Below are positions 1 through 6,901 of a stretch of DNA of 44,528 bases, one piece after another; the stretch's first letter is position 1; the number at the start of each line of letters is the position of its first letter. A program made the translations under genes and the position numbers. The notes under the pieces were generated by a model, which saw nothing but the letters and a program-made list of their open reading frames with translations, ran no database searches and was not told the DNA's origin. The DNA comes from Methanobacteriota archaeon (GTDB lineage Archaea; Thermoplasmatota; Thermoplasmata; RBG-16-68-12), in the NCBI GenBank assembly GCA_005878485.1, contig VBMG01000039.1, positions 1-44,528 on the forward strand. Reading direction: 5' to 3'.

Positions 1-289
1 TCGACGTGAGCGCGGCGACGAGCACCGCGACGAGGGCCAGTCCCCCCAGCGGAATCAACGCGATCCATCGCGGTTCGTACCGCAGGTGCATGTAGTAGGC
101 GACAACAAGGCTCGCCTTGATCGCCGCAAGGACGACCAGGATGGTAATCGTCTCGAGCCGCGGCAGGCGGAGGCTGTAGACATTCAGCTCGATGAATGTC
201 ACGACGGCGAGGATCACGAACACGACAACGTAAGGGCGCTTCCGAACCTCCTCGACCGGAGCCGTTCCCGTTGCCGTCGCGGTTGCCAT
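1..289 (-). CDS. Cytochrome c oxidase subunit IV-like protein (3' truncated by window)
   Basis: Small membrane subunit of a haem-copper terminal oxidase. Reverse translation from the ATG at 289 begins MATATATGTAPVEEVRKR and continues with a hydrophobic helix (VVVFVILAVVTFIELNVYS), a second helix (TITILVVLAAIKASLVVAYY) and the MHLRYEP segment typical of prokaryotic COX4. A third helix is cut off by the window edge. A GAGGTGA ribosome binding site lies just before the ATG, and the gene starts 8 bases after the TGA of subunit III, so the two form one operon. It is not in the supplied ORF track because it runs off the end. The family call rests on size, helix pattern and neighbour. Confidence 0.75.
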   Translation of the reverse strand, partial: MATATATGTAPVEEVRKRPYVVVFVILAVVTFIELNVYSLRLPRLETITILVVLAAIKASLVVAYYMHLRYEPRWIALIPLGGLALVAVLVAALTS

Positions 290-297
290 CCGTCACC

Positions 298-1137
298 TCA
301 GATCAGGTACACGATCGTGAATAGGAAAATCCAGACCACATCCACGAAGTGCTAGTACAGCCCGACGAGTTCCACGGCTTCGTGATTCTCTTTCGTGAAT
401 CCGCCTTTGAACGCCTTCCGGGTGACGTACGCCATGCCGATCACGCCGGCGGTCACGTGAGAGCCGTGGACGCCCGTCTGCGCGTAGAACGTCGGGCCAT
501 AAAGCGGATTGACGTTGAACGGTGCGCTCTTGAACGTGAGGTGCTCGCCGAAGTACAGATGTTGGTACTCGAATGCCTGGATGCTGAGGAACGTGATCCC
601 GAGTAACAGGGTCGCCGCGAGGAACAAGCGGAGGCGCTTCTGATTTCCACGCTCGATCGCCCCCAGCGCCTCGACCATCGTCAGGCTGCTGCAGATCAGA
701 ATGAATGTGTTTAGGCCGGTGAGGGGCACGTTAAGGATAGGAGGGGTTACACCCGGGATGACCCACTCCCCGCCGTATTCTGGCGTACCGAGGACGGTCG
801 TCCGCAACCGCAACGTCCAGGAGGTCCCAATCACCGCGGAAAACAACATGATCTCGGTTGCGAGGAAGAGCCACATCCCCAGCTTCCGGGCGCTGACCCG
901 CGGAAACTTCGACTCGATCGCGGAGATAGCGCCATAGAACGCGCTCGATGGCCGCTGCAGGTCTTGATGGATCCAGCCACCAAGCCCGCCGCCAAAGATC
1001 GCGAGGCCGACGAGGAGCATCGGGATGCTGACGGAGACAATCCCGACGTAGCCGACGCCCATCCCGATTGCGATGATCACGGGCCACGGGCTCCCGTGGT
1101 GCTCCTCTGCCTCGCCCGTGGGTTCCGGGTGCGCCAT
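298..1137 (-). CDS. coxC: Haem-copper oxidase subunit III with in-frame amber codon near the C-terminus
   Basis: Subunit III of an aa3/caa3-type cytochrome oxidase, a polytopic membrane protein. An N-terminal extension with two helices (residues about 18-55) precedes the subunit III core: KLGMWLFLATEIMLFSAV, FILICSSLTMVEAL, ITFLSIQAFEYQHL and GVHGSHVTAGVIGM. The ORF track stops at 352, but that stop is a TAG exactly where the family has Trp in the conserved YWHFVDVVW motif. Reading on gives HFVDVVWIFLFTIVYLI and then TGA at 298-300, the expected family end. So this is a full-length subunit III of 279 codons with one TGG-to-TAG change. It may be a nonsense mutation, a sequencing error or readthrough. 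A TATA-like GTTATAG lies about 40 bases before the ATG. Confidence 0.88.
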
Positions 1138-1171
1138 CTGCCTCGGACCGGCGCAGTGGATAATCCGGCTC

Positions 1172-1180
1172 GCTATAACG
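1172..1180 (-). promoter_or_regulatory. TATA box of the oxidase operon
   Basis: On the minus strand CGTTATAGC is centred about 39 bases before the COX3 ATG. Archaeal transcription starts some 25 bases downstream of this element, giving a leader of about 10 bases. Confidence 0.45.
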
Positions 1181-1207
1181 TCTTCGCTTTATCTGGACCG
1201 ACGCAAC

Positions 1208-1327
1208 TCAGTTCGGCCTCAGGACCCATGCATCGTGCGCGAGGCTCAGGAACAGGTCGCGGGATTTCGACCACTCGATGAGCCAAGTCGGGACGGGGAT
1301 TCGCGGGCCCTCGGGTCGAAATCGCAT
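1208..1327 (-). CDS. Possible 39-residue small protein (unrecognised)
   Basis: The reading frame starts MRFRPEGPRIPVPTWLIEW and ends in TGA. The same frame stays open and protein-like further upstream (DDGFIHLGSNGGC) but has no standard start codon there, so the start is uncertain. A minus-strand TATA-like element at 1393-1400 lies about 70 bases before the ATG. The composition is balanced, with aromatic and acidic residues, unlike the Arg/Ser/Pro-rich antisense shadows nearby. There is no family match I can name; it could be a decayed gene or chance. Confidence 0.25.
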   Translation of the reverse strand: MRFRPEGPRIPVPTWLIEWSKSRDLFLSLAHDAWVLRPN

Positions 1328-1487
1328 GCATCCGCCGTTCGATCCGAGGTGAATAAAGCCATCGTCGTTTGTGCTGATTTCAATTCTTAAGAGGTATAAC
1401 GCGCCGCGCGGCTCGCGATAATGACCGGCCTATCGAGGTTGTTCAGCGGGGCGAGGCGCGACGGTCCAATCTTCGCACGACGAAACT

Positions 1488-1496
1488 GCTTATACT
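1488..1496 (+). promoter_or_regulatory. TATA box of the GTPase gene
   Basis: GCTTATACT centred near 1492. A start of transcription about 27 bases on (near 1519) falls after the upstream ATG at 1507 but before the ATG at 1531, which argues for the later start. Confidence 0.55.
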
Positions 1497-1530
1497 TGCT
1501 TTCCGGATGGGGAGCCGCCCGGGATTCTCC

Positions 1531-2334
1531 ATGCCGACCGTCCGGCGGATGAAGGCGAAGCTCGCGCTCATGGGCGAGGGCGGAGTCGGGAAGACTTCGT
1601 TGATCCGACGGTTCGTCCTGAACGAGTATCAGGACACGTATCTCCACACGATCGGCACGAAGGTGAGCAAGATCGAACTCACGGTCCCGTACGGCGCGGA
1701 TGTCGAAGTCCAGCTCAGCATGTCGATTTTTGATATCATGGGCCAACGGGGATTTAGGGACCTCGTGAAAGAGACGTACTACCACGGTGCCCAGGCGTTG
1801 ATGGGCGTCTGCGACCTGACGCGCAAGGACAGCCTCCATTCCCTGAACGACTGGATTCCGTCAGCACTCGAGGTCGCGGGCGACGTGCCGGTGTTTCTCG
1901 TCGTGAACAAGAGGGATCTGCGAGAACGACAGGCCATTTCGGAGGACGATATCCGGACCCTCGCGGAGCCTTTCCGGGCGCCGTACATCTACACGTCGGC
2001 TCGGACGGGTGAGTTCGTTGAGGATGCGTTCAACGCCCTTGCGATTGAGGTTGTCGACCGTGCCTTCCAACTGGAACAAGCCCGCGCCGTCGAACGCGGA
2101 TTGCGAGAGAAAGTCCTCTCGCTCCTGGAGAAGCGGAGGTCTTTGGGCCTGACAAAGAACCAGTTCTTCGAGATTCTCCGCGGCGTGAACTTCGACGATC
2201 TCAAAGCGGAGCTCACACGACTCGAAGGGGAGGGGCTCGTGACCGTGATGTGGTCCGGGGCCTCGGACTTTACCGTTTTCATCACGCCGCAAGGGGCGGC
2301 CGCCGGGCGACCGGTAACGTGGGAAGAGGAGTAA
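1531..2334 (+). CDS. Ras/Rab-like small GTPase with C-terminal extension
   Basis: Small GTP-binding protein, probably cytosolic. The P-loop GEGGVGKTS (residues 15-23) is textbook. The G3 motif is DIMGQ in place of DTAGQ, G4 is NKRD and G5 is TSA, so guanine specificity is kept. After the roughly 175-residue G domain comes an extension of about 80 residues. It has a helical stretch rich in Arg, Lys and Glu, then a segment like a winged helix (LTKNQFFEILRGVNFDDLKA followed by a beta hairpin), possibly for binding a partner or nucleic acid. The ORF track starts at 1507, but the TATA position favours ATG 1531 (or 1549). There is no lipidation motif at the end. Role unknown; the family in archaea is often linked to membranes or motility, which is inference. 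Confidence 0.82.
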   Translation: MPTVRRMKAKLALMGEGGVGKTSLIRRFVLNEYQDTYLHTIGTKVSKIELTVPYGADVEVQLSMSIFDIMGQRGFRDLVKETYYHGAQALMGVCDLTRKDSLHSLNDWIPSALEVAGDVPVFLVVNKRDLRERQAISEDDIRTLAEPFRAPYIYTSARTGEFVEDAFNALAIEVVDRAFQLEQARAVERGLREKVLSLLEKRRSLGLTKNQFFEILRGVNFDDLKAELTRLEGEGLVTVMWSGASDFTVFITPQGAAAGRPVTWEEE

Positions 2335-2359
2335 GAGAACCCGACCCAGGGGGGAGCGC

Positions 2360-2965
2360 ACGAAGAAATCCCAGCTCGAGCGAATCCTGCAATCCCTCGA
2401 TCCCCTCCCGAATCCCGTCGCGCCCGCGGAGCAGTATCCGACGCCGGCCGGGATCGCGGCCGAGGTCGCATACTTCGCGACCGCGAAAGGCGATATCGCG
2501 CGTCGCACGGTCGTCGACCTGGGCTGCGGGAACGGCGTCCTCGCGATTGCGGCGAGACTCCTCGGTGCAGACCGAACCGTCGGAGTCGATTCGGACTCGG
2601 CGGCCATTGAGGTCGCACGGCGGAACGCGGAACGGGCGCGGGTGGAGGTGGAGTGGCGCCCCGACGACGTGCGGTCCGTCCGGGAGCCCTTCGATACGGT
2701 CCTCATGAATCCTCCGTTTGGTTCTCAAACGTCGCACGCGGACCTCCCATTCTTCGAGGTCGCGCTCGCCCAAGGCCGCGTCGTCTACACGTTCTTGAAC
2801 GCGAAGTCCGAGTCGTTCGTGCGGCGACACGTTGAGTCCAATGGCGGAAGCCTAACGGATCGCAGCCTGTACGCGTTCCCGATCCGGCACACATTTCCGT
2901 TTCACCGCGAGGAACTCCGCCATGTGGACGTCGTTCTGTACCGCGTCAAGACGGCGAAGGGCTAA
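2360..2965 (+). CDS. METTL5-like N6-adenine RNA methyltransferase, apparent ACG start
   Basis: Class I SAM-dependent methyltransferase. The SAM-binding motif DLGCGNG is at residues 53-59 and the catalytic NPPF of N6-adenine enzymes at about 117-120. The N-terminal pattern KKSQLERILQSL, then EQYPTPAGIAAE, matches archaeal homologues of eukaryotic METTL5, which modifies small-subunit rRNA. The frame has no ATG, GTG or TTG between the stop at 2315-2317 and GTG 2642, and starting at 2642 would remove the SAM site. The natural start position holds ACG at 2360, six bases after a strong GGGGGGAG ribosome binding site. Either ACG is used or one base is wrong. It follows the GTPase gene closely and probably shares its transcript. 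Confidence 0.85.
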   Translation, partial: TKKSQLERILQSLDPLPNPVAPAEQYPTPAGIAAEVAYFATAKGDIARRTVVDLGCGNGVLAIAARLLGADRTVGVDSDSAAIEVARRNAERARVEVEWRPDDVRSVREPFDTVLMNPPFGSQTSHADLPFFEVALAQGRVVYTFLNAKSESFVRRHVESNGGSLTDRSLYAFPIRHTFPFHREELRHVDVVLYRVKTAKG

Positions 2966-3012
2966 ATACCGAGGTCCCCTGTTCGCCCGGAACGAAGGGG
3001 TGAACCGAGCGA

Positions 3013-3774
3013 ATGGAACCGAAGATGGTCCTCCCGGGGGACGAGATCGCGGTCGCGGAGGAGTTTGAGCCCGGCGAGGGGACGTACGAACGGAACGGCC
3101 TCGTGTTCGCGGCGACGCCCGGCGTTCTCGTGCTGGATCCAGAGAACCGGGTTGCCCGGGTGCGGGCGTTCAACCCGCCGGCCGAGCTCAAGGTCGGGGA
3201 CATCGTCTACGGAGTCGTCGACGATATCCGGGGGATGATGGCGACCGCGACGGTCAGCGCACTGCATGGCCGCAGTCGGCAGATTAGCGGAGAAACGGAA
3301 GGGACGATTCACATTTCGAACGTATCCGAGGAGTACACGGAGGACATCCACGACATGTACCGCCTCGGAGACGTCGTCCGTGCGAAGGTGATCCAAGTCA
3401 AACCGTCACTCCAACTGACGACCGCGGAGCGAGACTTGGGCGTCGTGAAAGCCCTCTGTTCGGTCTGTCGCGGGCCGCTCGAGTTGCGGGGCCGAGAGCT
3501 TTACTGTCCGCGCGACGAGCGGACGGAGCGCCGCAAGCTCGCGGCCGACTACGCCGACCTTCGTCTCTCCGTTCCTGCGAGCGAACTCGGCGGCGGGACG
3601 GTCGCCGAGAAGCACCGCGAGCCGCGGGGAGAAGGTCAGGATCGCGGAGGACGCGATCGCGGACGAGGGGGAGGGCGTGATCGGTCCCGAGATCGCGGTG
3701 GCGGCCGGGGCCGCGAAGGACGGGGCCCTGGGGGCCGCGGCGGACGCGATCGAGATCGCGGACGTCGCCACTGA
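3013..3774 (+). CDS. csl4: Exosome RNA-binding subunit Csl4 with RG-rich tail
   Basis: Cap subunit of the archaeal exosome, which degrades and tails RNA in the 3'-to-5' direction. It has the N-terminal Csl4 domain (residues 1-55), an S1 RNA-binding domain (about 60-140) and a zinc-ribbon region beginning ALCSVCRGPLEL. The ribbon shows only three cysteines; the fourth expected position reads CPRDE. The family is usually about 190 residues. Here there are some 55 more, an Arg/Gly/Asp-rich low-complexity tail of RDRGRGGGRDRSRD type resembling eukaryotic RGG tails. A TATA-like CTAAATACC overlaps the stop of the previous gene, so it may be transcribed separately. The family call is firm; the tail's function is unknown. 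Confidence 0.92.
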   Translation: MEPKMVLPGDEIAVAEEFEPGEGTYERNGLVFAATPGVLVLDPENRVARVRAFNPPAELKVGDIVYGVVDDIRGMMATATVSALHGRSRQISGETEGTIHISNVSEEYTEDIHDMYRLGDVVRAKVIQVKPSLQLTTAERDLGVVKALCSVCRGPLELRGRELYCPRDERTERRKLAADYADLRLSVPASELGGGTVAEKHREPRGEGQDRGGRDRGRGGGRDRSRDRGGGRGREGRGPGGRGGRDRDRGRRH

Positions 3775-3878
3775 AATCGCAAAGAATCGCTGACCGTTCC
3801 GTTCCGAGAATTAGCATCAAGAACGGAAGGCAAAGGGATAAGAACGTACGCTGTAATAGCAGCGTTCAGAGGTCGTGA

Positions 3879-4043
3879 ATGCCTCCTTCCAACGAGGAAG
3901 TGATGAAGGAACTCGCTCGCCTTCGCACGGAGATTCAGCAGCTCCGCGAGGTCGTGAGCGCGTTGTTCAACGCGGTCTTCGAGGAAGGGGAAGAAGACTG
4001 GGACTCGGTCCCCGAGAAGGACGAGTTCAACCTCTACAACTGA
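3879..4043 (+). CDS. Small acidic coiled-coil protein, 54 residues (unrecognised)
   Basis: This gene is too short for the ORF track. It starts MPPSNEEVMKELARLRTEIQ and ends EKDEFNLYN. An AGAGGT ribosome binding site lies a few bases before the ATG. Residues 5-32 form a heptad-like amphipathic helix (LARLRTEIQQLREVVSALF), and the last 20 residues are strongly acidic. Codon choice follows the genome (G or C in third position), which supports real coding. It stands alone between csl4 and the ThiF-like gene. No function can be assigned; a small dimeric regulator or assembly factor is only a guess. Confidence 0.6.
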   Translation: MPPSNEEVMKELARLRTEIQQLREVVSALFNAVFEEGEEDWDSVPEKDEFNLYN

Positions 4044-4223
4044 CTTTTCGCCCTCGATATCGGCGCCCAAATCGGCTTGCAGGAGGCCCTTCGCGTCGCT
4101 CCCGGATGCGATCCCGTTTGATGGGCGACCCCCGTTGCGGCGGCCCTGAAACGAAAACGGGCCGAGCGATCGGATCGTTCGCGGCCAGACAAAGTCATAA
4201 GCCGCCCATCCGTTCCGCGGGCC

Positions 4224-5234
4224 GTGAGACGGCCGGACCGGTATCGTCGACAGACGGTCCTCGCGGAAATCGGGGCCGAGGGCCAGCGGGCGCTGTCCCG
4301 CGCTCGCGCCTCGGTTGTCGGCCTGGGAGCGCTGGGCAGTATCTCCTCGGACCTCCTTGCCCGCGCGGGCGTCGGCCACCTTCGCCTCGTCGACCGGGAC
4401 GTTGTCGAGCTGACGAACCTGCAGCGGCAGTCGCTGTACTCGGAATCGGACGTGGACCGGCCAAAGGCGGAGGCCGCGGCGGAGCGTCTCCGATCCGTGA
4501 ACTCGGGAATCGACATCGAAGCAGTCTCGAAGGACGCCCACTCGGCGACCGCTCGCGACATTCTCCACGGGGCCGACATCGTGCTCGACGGCACCGACAA
4601 TCTCGAGACGCGGTTCCTCCTGAATGAGGCCGCGATCGACCTCGGCATCCCGTTTGTCTACGCCGGCGCAATCGCGACGTATGGGATGGTGTTCGCGATT
4701 CGCAGCCCGGATACGGCGTGCTTCCGCTGTTTCAACCCGAACGCGCCACCGCCGGGAAGCCTCCCGACGTGCGAGACCGCGGGCATCTTCAACGCCGTGT
4801 CCGCGCAAATCGGCGCGATCCAGGCGGGGGAGGCCCTCCGATTGCTCCTCGGGGAGGCGCCGTCGGGGGATCTCCTCATCATTGACGGCTGGCGCCCGGA
4901 GATCCAGAAGATTCACGTGGGTCGTCGGTCCGACTGCCCTGCCTGCGCCCTCGGTGAGCGGGAGTATCTCGGGGCGAAGCGGGCCCAGGTGTTGGTCTCC
5001 TTGTGCGGGAGCGACACGATCTCCCTCGACCCGGTCCACCGCGGGGCGATCGACTTGGAGGCACTCGCGCGGCGGCTCGAGGCACTCGGGTCGGCGCGCC
5101 GTGCGGGCGGCGTCCTCGTGGTTGACGTGGAGGGCCGACGCCTCACGATTTTCCCCGATGGACGCGCCCTGATTCGGGGCGTGAACAGCGAGGCCGAGGC
5201 CCGGACGGTCTACGCCAAGTACGTGGGGATCTGA
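4224..5234 (+). CDS. ThiF/MoeB/HesA family E1-like adenylyltransferase
   Basis: Activates the C-terminus of a ubiquitin-like sulfur carrier by adenylation, as in thiamine, molybdopterin or tRNA thiolation. The Rossmann motif GLGALGS is near residue 33, followed by DRDVVELTNLQRQ, DGTDNLETRFLLN, and zinc-binding CFRC and CPAC pairs. PTCETAGIF occupies the position of the ThiF catalytic cysteine loop. After the roughly 250-residue core is an extra C-terminal domain of some 85 residues that resembles a small sulfur-carrier or E1 C-terminal fold. The start is GTG 4224, about 27 bases after the TATA-like AAGTCATAAG, so the message is probably leaderless. Its stop is one base before the next gene, forming a tight operon. 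Its protein partner is not in the window. Confidence 0.88.
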   Translation: MRRPDRYRRQTVLAEIGAEGQRALSRARASVVGLGALGSISSDLLARAGVGHLRLVDRDVVELTNLQRQSLYSESDVDRPKAEAAAERLRSVNSGIDIEAVSKDAHSATARDILHGADIVLDGTDNLETRFLLNEAAIDLGIPFVYAGAIATYGMVFAIRSPDTACFRCFNPNAPPPGSLPTCETAGIFNAVSAQIGAIQAGEALRLLLGEAPSGDLLIIDGWRPEIQKIHVGRRSDCPACALGEREYLGAKRAQVLVSLCGSDTISLDPVHRGAIDLEALARRLEALGSARRAGGVLVVDVEGRRLTIFPDGRALIRGVNSEAEARTVYAKYVGI

Positions 5235-5235
5235 G

Positions 5236-5907
5236 ATGGCGCAGAAAGGCGTACTCCTTCTGAGCGGCGGCTTCGACAGTCCCGTCGCGGGCTACCTCAT
5301 GGCCCGCCAGGGGCTCGACCTCGTTGCGGCCCACTTCTCGCTCGAACCGATCACGGACGACGCGGCCGCGATCAAGGCGCGGACCTTGTGCGGGCTTCTC
5401 GGCATCCGGTCGCTCTACGTCGTGCGCGTGGGGGAGTCGTTCGCAGAGGTCGCCCACGTCGCGAACCGTCGGTTCTACTTCGTCCTCACGAAGCGCCTCA
5501 TGGTCCGCCTCGCGGACGGAATCGCGGATCGGGAGTCGGCCGACGTCCTCGTGACCGGGGAGAACCTCGGCCAGGTTTCGAGCCAGACCCTCGCGAGCCT
5601 CCGGGCGATCGACGCGGTCGCCCGCCATCCGGTCGTCCGCCCCCTGATCGGGTTCGACAAGCAGGAAATCGTGGACCGCGCGAAGGCGATCGGCACCTAC
5701 GAGGTCTCGAAGGGCCCGGAGATCTGCGACCTGCTCGGACCCCCGAAACCCGCGACCCACGCGCGGCTGGACCAAATCCTCGCCGAGGAGGCGAAGGTCG
5801 ATTCGGAACGCCTCACTGCTTCCTGCCTCGCGGGCGTCGCGGCGGAAAAGTTGAAGGGGGACGGGCCCGCTGTTCCAATCTCGTCGAGTCCCAGGTCTAC
5901 CCGATGA
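5236..5907 (+). CDS. thiI: ThiI-type PP-loop sulfurtransferase domain without THUMP
   Basis: Matches the C-terminal AANH/PP-loop half of ThiI, the tRNA 4-thiouridine and thiazole sulfur enzyme. The ATP-pyrophosphatase motif SGGFDSP is at residues 10-16, with GENLGQVSSQTL and RPLIGFDKQEI, then GPEICDLLGPPKPATHA with the cysteine expected to carry sulfur. At 223 residues it lacks the N-terminal ferredoxin-like and THUMP domains, so tRNA binding must come from another protein or the substrate differs. It begins one base after the ThiF-like gene ends and overlaps the next gene by four bases (ATGA), implying translational coupling. Substrate unknown. Confidence 0.85.
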   Translation: MAQKGVLLLSGGFDSPVAGYLMARQGLDLVAAHFSLEPITDDAAAIKARTLCGLLGIRSLYVVRVGESFAEVAHVANRRFYFVLTKRLMVRLADGIADRESADVLVTGENLGQVSSQTLASLRAIDAVARHPVVRPLIGFDKQEIVDRAKAIGTYEVSKGPEICDLLGPPKPATHARLDQILAEEAKVDSERLTASCLAGVAAEKLKGDGPAVPISSSPRSTR

Positions 5908-6191
5908 CGTACTACCTGCTCAAACCGTGCCGGACCGCAACCGCCTTCATTTCGACGCTCAAGAAGGCGCAACGGGTGGACCTGACGGAGGCCGCTGAGC
6001 GCTTGCGCACCCAGGGCTGGCACGTGAGCGACGTGAAGGTCATGCTGATCCTCGAGGGCGAGCCGGAACTCACCCTCTATGAGAGCGGCAAGATTCTCGT
6101 GAAGACGGACGACGAGCGACTCGCGCGGGAGGCCGTCGACCGCGTCTACCAAGCCATCGGACCGATGGCCCCGATCCCCGCCGCGGCGTGA
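5904..6191 (+). CDS. Conserved-looking 95-residue protein coupled to the ThiI-like gene
   Basis: The ORF track gives a much longer frame from 5388, but the ATG at 5904 overlaps the TGA of the ThiI-like gene as ATGA, a clear coupled start. The protein begins MTYYLLKPCRTATAFISTLK and has alternating helices and strands, with EPELTLYESGKILVKTDDE in the middle. That strand-turn-strand segment recalls one repeat of a TBP-like or ACT-like fold. There is a Cys at residue 9 but no metal motif. Operon position suggests a role in the same sulfur-transfer process, for example as the missing RNA-binding or carrier component. I do not recognise a named family. Confidence 0.75.
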   Translation: MTYYLLKPCRTATAFISTLKKAQRVDLTEAAERLRTQGWHVSDVKVMLILEGEPELTLYESGKILVKTDDERLAREAVDRVYQAIGPMAPIPAAA

Positions 6192-6224
6192 CGCTCCCGG
6201 TATTGAACGCAGGAGATTCCGAGA

Positions 6225-6233
6225 AGCTATATA
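6225..6233 (+). promoter_or_regulatory. TATA box of the DUF4382 gene
   Basis: AGCTATATA at 6225-6233, about 40 bases before the TTG start at 6272. Confidence 0.6.
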
Positions 6234-6271
6234 CCCCTCCCCGCGAATGATAGTCGCAGAGGAGGACCCGT

Positions 6272-6787
6272 TTGAGGCGCCGGGCGGCACTTGCGATGGC
6301 CGTCGTCGGCTTGCTTCTCGTTGCGGGAATCGCATACCTGGGCTCCTCCGCGTCCGGGACCCTCTACATCTACGTGCGGGATGCGCCGGCCGACTGGAAG
6401 CACCTGACCGTCACGTTCTCCGACATCCAAGTCCACCGCGCCGCGGCCGGCAACGCGAGTGATTGGACCTCCCTGCCGCTCTCCTCGCCCACCATCGACT
6501 TCATGGCGCTCGGGAACCTCACGAAGCTCCTCGCCTTGGACCGGGCTGCGGCGGGCAAATACACGCAGCTTCGGCTCGTTGTGGATGCGGTGGATGGCGT
6601 CCTGGCGGACGGCACCCCGATCACGCTGACCGTCCCGGATGGCGTCCTCAAGACGGTCCTTCCGTTCACCGTCCCGGGGAGCGGCGCGGTGAGCGTGACG
6701 CTCGACTTCGACTTGGCAAGTTCCATCCACGCCGCGGGCGGGACCTGGATTTTCCGTCCCGTCCTCGGGTCAATCCAGGTGACCTGA
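6272..6787 (+). CDS. DUF4382 exported or membrane-anchored protein
   Basis: The N-terminal hydrophobic segment LAMAVVGLLLVAGIAYLGSS after an RRR stretch is a signal peptide or anchor. The DUF4382 domain follows directly, with the hallmark GTLYIYVRDAPADWKHLTVTFSDIQ-like start, a TIDFMALGNLTKLLAL middle and a QLRLVVDAVDGVL strand. These domains are beta-sandwiches found outside the cell; their function is not established. The start is TTG 6272, five bases after a GAGGAGGA ribosome binding site. The gene has its own TATA box and ends before a strong hairpin shared with the convergent uppS gene. At 171 residues it is a single-domain member. Confidence 0.85.
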   Translation: MRRRAALAMAVVGLLLVAGIAYLGSSASGTLYIYVRDAPADWKHLTVTFSDIQVHRAAAGNASDWTSLPLSSPTIDFMALGNLTKLLALDRAAAGKYTQLRLVVDAVDGVLADGTPITLTVPDGVLKTVLPFTVPGSGAVSVTLDFDLASSIHAAGGTWIFRPVLGSIQVT

Positions 6788-6877
6788 CCCCACGATTGTC
6801 GCTGGGGGTCGACACATCTCCGTCGGCGTAAAGGCCCGGGTCGACGACGAAGAAACCAAACCCGGGACTCTACGCGT

Positions 6878-6900
6878 GGCGGGCGGTACTCCGCCCCGCC
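6878..6900. terminator. GC-rich hairpin between convergent genes
   Basis: GGGCGG-TACT-CCGCCC gives a perfect six-pair stem with a four-base loop, extended by a GGC/GCC pairing with one bulge. It sits between the DUF4382 gene (plus) and the stop of uppS (minus). There is no T-run, so it may protect RNA ends rather than terminate transcription. Confidence 0.4.
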
Positions 6901-6901
6901 C

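Larger units (their letters stand above)
1138..1530. other. Intergenic region between divergent oxidase operon and GTPase gene
   Basis: 393 bases with no well-supported gene. It holds the minus-strand TATA for the oxidase (about 1175), a second minus-strand TATA-like GTTATACC at 1393-1400 that could drive a very short reading frame (1208-1327), and the plus-strand TATA for the GTPase (about 1492). I see no tRNA and no clear terminator. Confidence 0.6.

Noticed and set aside
352-354. General reassignment of TAG to an amino acid in this organism
   Set aside because: TAG ends several genes at their natural family ends (for example nth, gyrB, folC, the TPD nuclease, Spt5 and the PKD/SBP protein), so it is an ordinary stop here. 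Only a local readthrough or error remains possible for COX3.
3640-3770. Possible DNA repeat or CRISPR-like element at the GATCGCGG units
   Set aside because: The units are in frame and encode the RG-rich tail of Csl4; spacing is irregular and there are no distinct spacers.
4034-4195. Minus-strand frame MTLSGRERSDRSARFRFRAAA between the small acidic gene and the ThiF-like gene
   Set aside because: Arg/Ser/Ala-rich shadow composition, no promoter or ribosome binding site, and it runs into the antisense of the small acidic gene.
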